This document shows, piece by piece, positions 1 to 7,300 of a stretch of DNA of 9,154 bases; the stretch's first letter is position 1, and each line of letters opens with the position of its first letter. The notes under the pieces are model-generated. The model had not been told where the DNA came from. It made no database searches and saw only the letters and a program-made list of their open reading frames with translations. The stretch is from Armatimonadota bacterium (GTDB lineage: Bacteria; Armatimonadota; Zipacnadia; Zipacnadales; UBA11051). Both the position numbers and the translations under genes were made by a program. The stretch is taken from the NCBI GenBank assembly GCA_030612305.1, contig JAUWOG010000059.1:1-9154 (forward strand). The letters are read 5' to 3'.

Positions 1-1
1 C

Positions 2-178
2 CGGGCGGAATACTATGAGCCGACGTTCGACCCGGAGAAGCAGCCCCCGAACAAGCGGATAATAGCCAGCCATACGTTCGAGGTGGTCGGGGACGATATG
101 GTTGATTTCATGAACAAGATGTATGGATTTGACGCGGACTATGAGCCGCTCTGGAAAACGCACAAGGCGGTGGACTGA
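2..178 (+). CDS. C-terminal fragment of a probable M55 D-aminopeptidase (tandem paralog of the next gene)
   Basis: The window opens inside this gene; 58 codons and the TGA stop are visible and the start lies off the left edge. No catalytic motif is in the visible part. Its end (GDDMVDFMNKMYGFDADYEP) lines up with the C-terminal end of the next gene (EAEDVIDLMYKIYGYPREWRP): both have an acidic residue, V/I-D-F/L-M-x-K-M/I-Y-G-Y/F, an acidic or polar stretch and then x-P-L. That shared pattern, together with a gap of only 25 nt and no terminator between them, suggests two copies of one gene in an operon. If so, it is a cytoplasmic zinc peptidase acting on peptides with N-terminal D-amino acids. 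The family call is inferred from the paralog, since only the tail is seen. Confidence 0.6.
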   Translation, partial: RAEYYEPTFDPEKQPPNKRIIASHTFEVVGDDMVDFMNKMYGFDADYEPLWKTHKAVD

Positions 179-190
179 CGGTACTGCAAC

Positions 191-196
191 AGGAGG
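191..196 (+). promoter_or_regulatory. Shine-Dalgarno AGGAGG that decides the start of the M55 gene
   Basis: A perfect AGGAGG lies in the short gap after the upstream stop codon. Two ATG codons follow back to back at 201 and 204. The spacer is 4 nt to the first and 7 nt to the second; the second is nearer the usual optimum and gives a protein starting MKLY, as family members do. Confidence 0.85.
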
Positions 197-203
197 CAAA
201 ATG

Positions 204-1052
204 ATGAAGCTCTATCTGATGACGGATCTTGAGGGCGTGGCGGGAGTGTATCAGTGGGAGAGCCGGGATGATACGAGTCTGGAGAATCACGAGCGGCGCT
301 GCCGGCAGAGGATATGGCTTGCCGAGGAGGTGAGCGCGGCAGTGGACGGCTTCTGCGCAGGTGGAGCGACGGAGGTGATCGTCAATGACGGGCATGGCGC
401 GGGCTATACGATAGACCTGGATTATCTCGACCCCCGGGCGGAGGTGATCCACGGGCAGGAGCGGCCGTTCTGGCTGCCATATCTGGACGAGACGTGCGCT
501 GCGACGGGTGTCGTCGGCGGTCACGCGAAGGCCGGGACCGAGGGCGCGAACCTGTGGCACACGATGAGCCTGGGCATCCGGGACTGGCAATTCAACGGGA
601 TTTCGCTGGGTGAGATGGGGCTGCAGGCGGCGATCGCCGGGCACTACGGAGTCCCGTTCGTGTTCTGTGCGGGTGATGCGTATGCGTGTAAGGAGATGGA
701 GGAGCTGATACCGGGATGTGTGACGGCGGCGGTGAAGTACGGGACCAGCCGGCTTTCTGCGCTGACGCTGTCGCGGGAGGAGGCGTGCGCGCGGGTCCGG
801 GAAGCGTCTGAAGAGGCGATGAAACGGATTGGGGAAATCGAGCCGTTGAAGCTGGAGGGTCCGGTGCATTTCCGGGATGAACGGGTGGAGGCAGCGTTCG
901 ATGAGGAGGAGCCGGGGGAGTTCAAGGTGCTTGATGCGCATACTCGGGAGATCGAGGCTGAGGATGTGATTGACCTGATGTATAAGATATACGGATATCC
1001 GCGCGAGTGGCGACCGCTGGAGTTCACTCCTGGTTGGCAGCGGGAGGAGTAG
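204..1052 (+). CDS. M55 family zinc D-aminopeptidase (DppA-like)
   Basis: This 282-residue protein is a likely cytoplasmic metallopeptidase that removes N-terminal D-amino acids from short peptides, for example D-Ala-D-Ala; that activity is known for Bacillus subtilis DppA, which forms a self-compartmentalised decamer. The family signature is complete. MKLYLMTDLEGVAG gives metal ligands Asp8 and Glu10, VNDGHGAG gives His64, GGHAKAGT gives His107, NLWHTMS gives His119 (the nucleophile position in DppA), and LGEMGLQAA gives Glu137. These sit within a few residues of the DppA positions 8, 10, 60, 104, 115 and 133. The length is also typical. The start at 204 is chosen for its ribosome binding site spacing; 201 adds one Met, and a longer frame from 123 overlaps the previous gene and has no family match. 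It follows a probable paralog and is probably co-transcribed with it. No dipeptide-transporter genes are visible nearby. The exact substrate cannot be read from sequence. Confidence 0.92.
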   Translation: MKLYLMTDLEGVAGVYQWESRDDTSLENHERRCRQRIWLAEEVSAAVDGFCAGGATEVIVNDGHGAGYTIDLDYLDPRAEVIHGQERPFWLPYLDETCAATGVVGGHAKAGTEGANLWHTMSLGIRDWQFNGISLGEMGLQAAIAGHYGVPFVFCAGDAYACKEMEELIPGCVTAAVKYGTSRLSALTLSREEACARVREASEEAMKRIGEIEPLKLEGPVHFRDERVEAAFDEEEPGEFKVLDAHTREIEAEDVIDLMYKIYGYPREWRPLEFTPGWQREE

Positions 1053-1096
1053 TGGGTGCGAGCCTGACGGCGCGGGTTGGAGAGTGTTGAGAGAGC

Positions 1097-1126
1097 TTGC
1101 AGGCGAGCTTGATGATATAGTATAAT
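1097..1126 (+). promoter_or_regulatory. Candidate sigma-70-type promoter for the large secreted-protein gene
   Basis: TTGCAG (1097-1102) and a perfect TATAAT (1121-1126) are separated by 18 nt. The predicted transcript start is near 1133, about 80 nt ahead of the ATG. A 7-bp direct repeat, GAGCTTG, at 1093-1099 and 1105-1111 overlaps the -35 box and could be a binding site or chance. The AT-rich patch stands out in GC-rich surroundings. I saw no terminator between the M55 gene and this promoter, so read-through is possible. Confidence 0.65.
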
Positions 1127-1139
1127 CCTGAAGAGTTGG

Positions 1140-1165
1140 CTGTCGGCATGGCGCAGTGCCGACAG
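1140..1165 (+). promoter_or_regulatory. Perfect 9-bp hairpin near the 5' end of the predicted mRNA leader
   Basis: CTGTCGGCA (1140-1148) and TGCCGACAG (1157-1165) are perfect complements around an 8-nt loop. The hairpin starts about 7 nt after the predicted transcript start. No T-run follows, so it is not a normal intrinsic terminator. It could protect the mRNA 5' end, be part of a regulatory leader, or act as a DNA operator. I do not recognise a known riboswitch consensus in it. Confidence 0.6.
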
Positions 1166-1176
1166 GTGGCTATTTG

Positions 1177-1212
1177 TGGGTGCTCAAAACCAGTTTAGGA
1201 GCCTCGAACCCA
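1177..1212 (+). promoter_or_regulatory. Ribosome binding site AGGAG inside a possible sequestering hairpin
   Basis: AGGAG (1197-1201) lies 10 nt before the ATG at 1212, a rather long but workable spacing. The leader can fold over it: TGGGT-GCTC (1177-1185) pairs with GAGC (1199-1202) and ACCCA (1208-1212), with CTCGA bulged out. The fold would cover most of the ribosome binding site and the first base of the start codon. The base complementarity is seen directly; that the fold forms or regulates translation is inference. Confidence 0.4.
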
Positions 1213-1301
1213 TGCATAGAGAGACGCGGCACATCGCTTCCGTAACCCTCGCACTAATGGTGGCAGTCCTCCTCGTATCTCTCAGTTCTTCGGTCTTTGC
1301 C
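1212..1301 (+). other. Signal peptide (residues 1-30)
   Basis: A short charged start with Arg3 and Arg6 precedes a hydrophobic core (VTLALMVAVLLVSL). A polar SSS and then Val-Phe-Ala before Gln31 give a good A-x-A-like signal peptidase I site. No lipobox cysteine is present, so it is a Sec signal rather than a lipoprotein signal. Confidence 0.9.
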
Positions 1302-4300
1302 CAGCGGGTAGTTGATAAGGACGGCCGAGTGTATTACCTTGGCGCGAAGCACGCGGAACCGGGTCAGATAGACCCGGCGCGGATACTGTCGCCCGGGCAG
1401 ATGGCGCGTGCGGCCGCGTATGGCGTGGGGCTGTCGGCGGATAACAAGACGGGGCTTCCGCCGGTCGGGAATCAGTCGGTGGGGAACTGTACGTGCTGGG
1501 CTACGGGCTACAACATGAAGACTTATCAGGAGGGTCAGGAGCACGGCTGGGGGCCGGCGCAGCTTGCGAACTATGACAACATTGTCAGTCCGAAGTTCCT
1601 CTACAACCAGGTGAACGGCGGAGGCGACACCGGTGCGTGGTCGTACATGGTGATGGACCTGATCGCGGACAAGGGCGCGTGCAGTTGGACTGACATGCCT
1701 GAGGACAGCGACTGGTGGACATTCCCGAATCGCCCGCAATTCGAGGCGGCGCAGCCTTACCGGGGGAATGGCGGCGCTCAGTTCTTCTTCTGGGGGATGG
1801 GGAACGCCGGTGACCTGGAACTAGCGGCGATGAAGGCATATCTGGATGCCGGGAATGTGTTCGTCATCGAGGTTCCGGTGTACTACGATAGCTTCGTCAA
1901 TGTTACGGGGCCGGAGTATCTGATTGATGAGCCCGCGGTCGGCGATGTTCTATACGGCTATCACGCGATCTGCGTGTCCGGCTACGACGATGACAAGCAG
2001 GACAACGGCGCGAATACGGTCGGAGGTTTCGAGTTCGTCAACTCGTGGAGCACGTGCTGGGGGGATAGCGGGTTCGCGTGGTTTTCGTACGAGTTCGTGC
2101 GCAATTACGCCGATTGCGCAGGTTTCATCGATCACCGGAACGGGTATGTGCCGAGCCACGCGGGGTGGGTCGAGATTGACCACACCGACCGGAGCGATCT
2201 GACGGTGACGGGTGGTGTGACACCGACCGCGACGCCGGCGTGGGACACGCTGGTGTTTTACGGGGATCAGTGGTTTGGTGAGGGGCAACCGAATTATTAC
2301 GGGATGGCGGACTTGACCGATGCAGCGGCTTACCTGCCGCCGGCCGTGGATTGCGGAGAATGGTTCGTGGGGGCCTCGGATAAAGACCGGCATAACACGG
2401 GGACACTGAACTCGCTGGAGGTATTCCAGGTTGGGGGCGGCGGGAGTTGGGTGACGACGGGCACCCCGGAAGCGATACCTGATGAGACGGGCGTTCCGGT
2501 GTATCTGACGGTGTTTGCAGGCGTCGGGCCGGACATAGATGTGAGTCAGACTACGCTGGACCTGGGGACACTGACCGGGCCGGCGACCGATGACACGACC
2601 ATTCAGGTGGAGAACCTGGGAGGTTACGGGTGCGACTGGACGCTGAGCGAGAGCGTGCCGTGGCTGACAGTGACGCCGAGTAGCGGGACGCTGGGAGCGT
2701 ACGGGACGCAGCAGCTCACGATTGCTGTTGATCCGACGGGTCTGGCCGCCGGAGCACCGTATCACTATTCCGGCATTTTCACTGTGGAGCGAGCGGGCGT
2801 GCCTGCGGACACAGTTGATGTGACAGTGGAATTCGACTATCCGCCGGATCTGGCGGTCAACACGAATACGGTGAGCCTGGGCAGCATCACTCATACGACT
2901 AACGACATCAGTGTGTACGTGTACAACACGGGCGGCGACACGATGGACTGGACGCTGACCGAGGGCGTGTCGTGGCTTAGTGTTGCGCCGGCGAGCGGCA
3001 CGGGGTTGGACGCGGGTGCGCAGGATTGGCTGACGGTGACAGTGGACCCGGCGGGTCTGACGGATGGGGCGCACTACAGCGATACGCTCGAGGTTTCGCG
3101 GGATGGTGCGGCACCTGCTGACACCGAGACAGTGACGGTTGATTTCCCGTACCACGCGACTCTGGCGGTGCCGAGCAGCTATCCGACGATACAGGAAGCG
3201 ATTGACCGGTCTCTGGACGGGGACATCATCTACGTGGCGGCGGGCACGTACAATGAGAACATCAACTTCAACGGCAAGAATGTGGTCGTCCAGGGCGTAG
3301 CTGGTGCGTCGGCGACGACAATAGACGGTGGCGGGACAGACAGCGTGGTGACGTTCAATTCCGGCGAGGGGAACGCCGCGGTGCTGCATGGCTTCACTGT
3401 GCAGAACGGTTCTGCGCAGCGCGGCGGGGGCGTGTATATTGACGGCGCCTCTCCGACCGTGAGCAACAGCATAGTCACGGGCAATACGGCGGTCAGTGAC
3501 GGTGGCGGGATCTATGCGACCGACGGGGCGCCGGTGCTGTACGGCAACGAGCTGACGGCCAACAGCGCGGTTTCCGGTGGGGGCATCTGTCTAGTCGAGG
3601 CGGATGCAATTGTGGACTATCAGAACATCCATGGCAACAATGCGGAGCTTGGTGGGGGGTTCTGCGGAGCAAGCTCGTCATTCACGATGAGCAACTCGGA
3701 GGTGAGGGACAATACGGCTTCGGCCAAGGGCGGCGGGCTGTACATGGTATTTGCAAGCACGCCGACGATGGAGGGCAACCTCGTGGCCGGTAACACGGCG
3801 ACGACCTACGGCGGAGGGATATATTGCGGTACGGCGTGCACACTCGCTCTGAGGAGCACGACGGTGGCCGGCAACGGAGCCAGCAGCGGCGGGGGGATAT
3901 ATCTGGAGAACACCTCGCCGACGATAAACAGCACGATTGTTGCGTTCTCAACGCTAGGCGCGGGGGTCTATTGCGCGGCAGCGGCACCGACGATCACGTA
4001 CTGCAACGGCTACGAGAACATGCTGGATGCGACGACGGCTGCGAACTACGTGGGGATAGCGGATCCGACGGGCAGCAACGGGAATCTGAGCGCGGACCCG
4101 CTGTTCCATGACGCGGCGAGCGGTGACTACCACCTGGAGTCGCGGGCGGGCCGGTGGGGCCCTGCTTCGACAACGTGGGTTGCGGATGGGGCTTCGTCAC
4201 CGAGTATAGACGGCGGGGACCCGGCGCTGGCGTTTGCTGTGGAGCCGACCCCGAACGGCGAGAGAAGAAACCAGGGGGGCTACGGGAACACAGTTGAGGC

Positions 4301-7300
4301 CTCGAAGACGCCCTGTGAGATGACGATAACGGATGGCCCCAGCGGGGACGTGAATCCGGTGGTGTCGACTGGTGATGTGGCGTGCAGCGTGACGCTCACG
4401 GTGACACCCGGGCATACGGTGACGTATGCGTGGGAGGCGGTGGACGGTGAGGGGGATCCGGCCGGGAGTTTTGATGATGATACGGCGGCAAGTCCGGTGT
4501 GGACCGCGCCGGCGAACCTGACAGAGCTCAATGCCAATTACACGATTTCTGTCACTGTCACGTGCGATGACGGCGGGTCGGTAATGGGTTCGTATGTGCA
4601 GCAGGTATCTCCGGTTGATGATGTGGTGACGCTAAGCGCGGGCCCGGCGGGTGATCCGAATCCGGTGGCGTCAGAGGGAGATGTGGCGTGCAGCGTGACG
4701 GCGGAGGATTCGCGGGGTCACGCGCTGACGTATCTGTGGCAGGCAACTGATGGGGCCGGCGACCCGGCGGGCACGTTTGATGATGTCACGGCGCAGAATC
4801 CGACATGGACGGCGCCGCGCAATGCCGGCACGGACCCGGTGGATTACACGATAGGTGTAACGGCGACTTGCAGCCAGGGCGAGGAGGCGACGGGGTCATT
4901 CACGCAGACGGTGAATGCGGAGCTGCATGTTCTGGAGATCACCGCCGGTCCGAGCGGGGACCCGAATCCGGTAGCGTCGGCCGGGCAGGTGCAGTGCAGT
5001 GTGACGGCCGATGACACTAAGGGGCACGCGTTGTCCTACGCATGGACAGCGGAGGACGGAGGCGGGACTCCGGCGGGGAGCTTCAATAACAATACCGCGC
5101 AGAACCCGATATGGACGGCTCCGCAGAACCTGACGGATGCCGCGGTGCCGTACACGATCTCGGTGACGGTGACGTGCTCCGAGGGTCTGGATGCGAGCGG
5201 GTCGTACGTGCAGACGGTGGAGTATGACGGGCACACGCTGACGATTGATGCGGGCTACCCGCAGGGCGCTCCGGAGCCGTGCGGCTACGGCGAGCCAGTT
5301 CGGTGCAGCGTGAATGCGACTGATAGCGAGGGCCACGGCTTGAGCTATCTGTGGGAGGCCACCGATGCGGGTGGCGCGCCGGCGGGCAGCTTCGACGACG
5401 ACACCGCGCAGAACCCGGTATGGACTGCTCCGCTGATCGTCACGGACGAGGTGCGGGAGTACACGCTCCAGGTGACAGTAACCTGCAGCGCAGGTCTCCC
5501 GGCGGTCGGGACGTTCCAGCAGCATGTGACACCCGAGTCGCGCCCGGCGATGCCGACGGATCTGGCAGCAGTGCTGAATGAGGGGGCGGACGCGGTTGTG
5601 CTGACATGGACGGACGCCTCTGACAATGAGGAAGGGTTCGCTGTGCGGCGGCGAATGCTGCACGCTGACGGGACATGGGATGCGGCCGATTGGGAAACCA
5701 TCATGGGCTTGTCGGCGAATACGACAACGTACACGGACAGCACGGTTGTCGCGCCGAATGCGTACCAGTACTCGATCCGATCGTACAACTCTGCCGGGCC
5801 CTCAAACTGGACGGCGTCGGTGAGGATGTCTCTGGCGACAAGCGTGCCGAACGCGCCGACGAGCCTGGATGCGACGGCGCAAGTAGTGGTGCCGCCCGGG
5901 CAGGTTGCGGCGGCCCAGGGAGGCGGCGTGTGGGCAGTAGAGCTGACATGGCAGGACAACTCCGACGATGAGCTCGGGTTCACGTTGCAGCGGCGAGAGC
6001 GGCAAGCGGATGGTAGCTGGCCGGAGGCCGGCTGGGCTACAGTGGCGGTCGTGGCCGCTTCGGAAACGAGCTTCACGGATGACACCGTGGAGGCGTCGAA
6101 GGAGTACCAGTACCGGATACGTGCGTTCAATGACGTGGGGACGTCGAACTGGGCTGCGCCGGCGCGAACAGCGACCGTCGGTGTGCCGCCGGATGCGCCG
6201 ACGAGCTTGACGGCGACGGTGGCGGGAGGCTCGGAGATAGAGCTGGCGTGGAATGACAACGCGGACAATGAGGCGGGGTACGTGGTGCAACGGCGCTACC
6301 CGCGCGCTGATGGGACCTGGTCGGCGGATGACTGGGCGACGAAGGCGTGGCCGGCTCCGAATGCAACCGGATACGTTGACACGAGTCCGATTGTGGGGCG
6401 GGTGTATCAGTACCGCGTGCGCGCGTATAATGCGGCGGGGTCGTCGAACTGGGCTGTGTCGGAGAAGGTGGCGATCACCGTCAACCCGCCAGACAAGCCG
6501 ACAAATCTGTCAGCACAGGTTGATGGGGACAACAATGTGCTGCTGACATGGACCGACGCTTCGAACGACGAGATGGGCTTCGCGGTTCAGCGCCGGATGC
6601 AGAACGCGGATGGTACGTGGCCGGCTGCGTGGACGACACTGCAAAAGGTCGGCCCGAATGTGCGCACGTACACCGATGACAGCGAGTTCCCCAGCGAGGG
6701 TGACTACCAGTACCATGTGCGGGCGTATAACGACGTTGGCTCGTCGGCCTGGTCTTCGAATGCGCGTGTGACGAGACTGGCTACGGTTCCTGCAGCGCCG
6801 ACGGACCTGGCGGCTGCTCAGGGGGCCGCGGAGGGTATTTACCTGTCGTGGGCTGACGCGGCCACCAACGAGCGGTGCTATAAGGTGCAGCGGCGGATGC
6901 AGAACACGAGCGGGGCATGGCCGACTGCGTGGAATACGCTGGCGGAGCTGCCCGCGGATACGGAGGCCTATACCGACGCGACAGTGCTTTCCGGGAACGC
7001 GTATCAGTACCGGGCGCGGGCGGAGAACTACCTCGGCCCGTCGAACTGGAGTCCGACGGTGATCATCAGCGCACAGGGCGTCGCGGCCACGCATGTCTTC
7101 GCCGCGAAGGCGAATCCGTACATGATCGGGCTGCCTGCGGGAGCCGAGGTGGATGCGGCTGCGATCGCGTACTGGGATGCAGATGCGGGGCGGCTGGTGG
7201 CTGTTGACGGCGCGGGTAGCGAGGCCGGACGTGGCTACTGGGCGCAGTTCGCACGCAATGCAACGGTGAGTGCGAGTGCCGCCAACGGCACGGTTGTCTA

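Noticed and set aside
123..203. Upstream in-frame start for the M55 gene
   Set aside because: It would overlap the previous gene, adds residues with no family match, and the strong AGGAGG lies downstream of it.
1140..1165. Leader hairpin as a transcription terminator
   Set aside because: No T-run follows the stem and it lies just after a promoter.
1176..1211. GTG start for the large gene
   Set aside because: It places 12 extra residues before a normal signal peptide and lacks a clear ribosome binding site.
1950..3389. Long - strand frame of 479 codons, rich in Arg, His and Pro
   Set aside because: It is the shadow of the large + strand gene in GC-rich DNA, with no recognisable domain. The + strand protein in this stretch has clear domains.
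4314..7076. DNA-level tandem repeat or CRISPR-like array
   Set aside because: The periodicity is in protein domains of about 100 residues with many silent differences; there are no identical short repeats with unique spacers.
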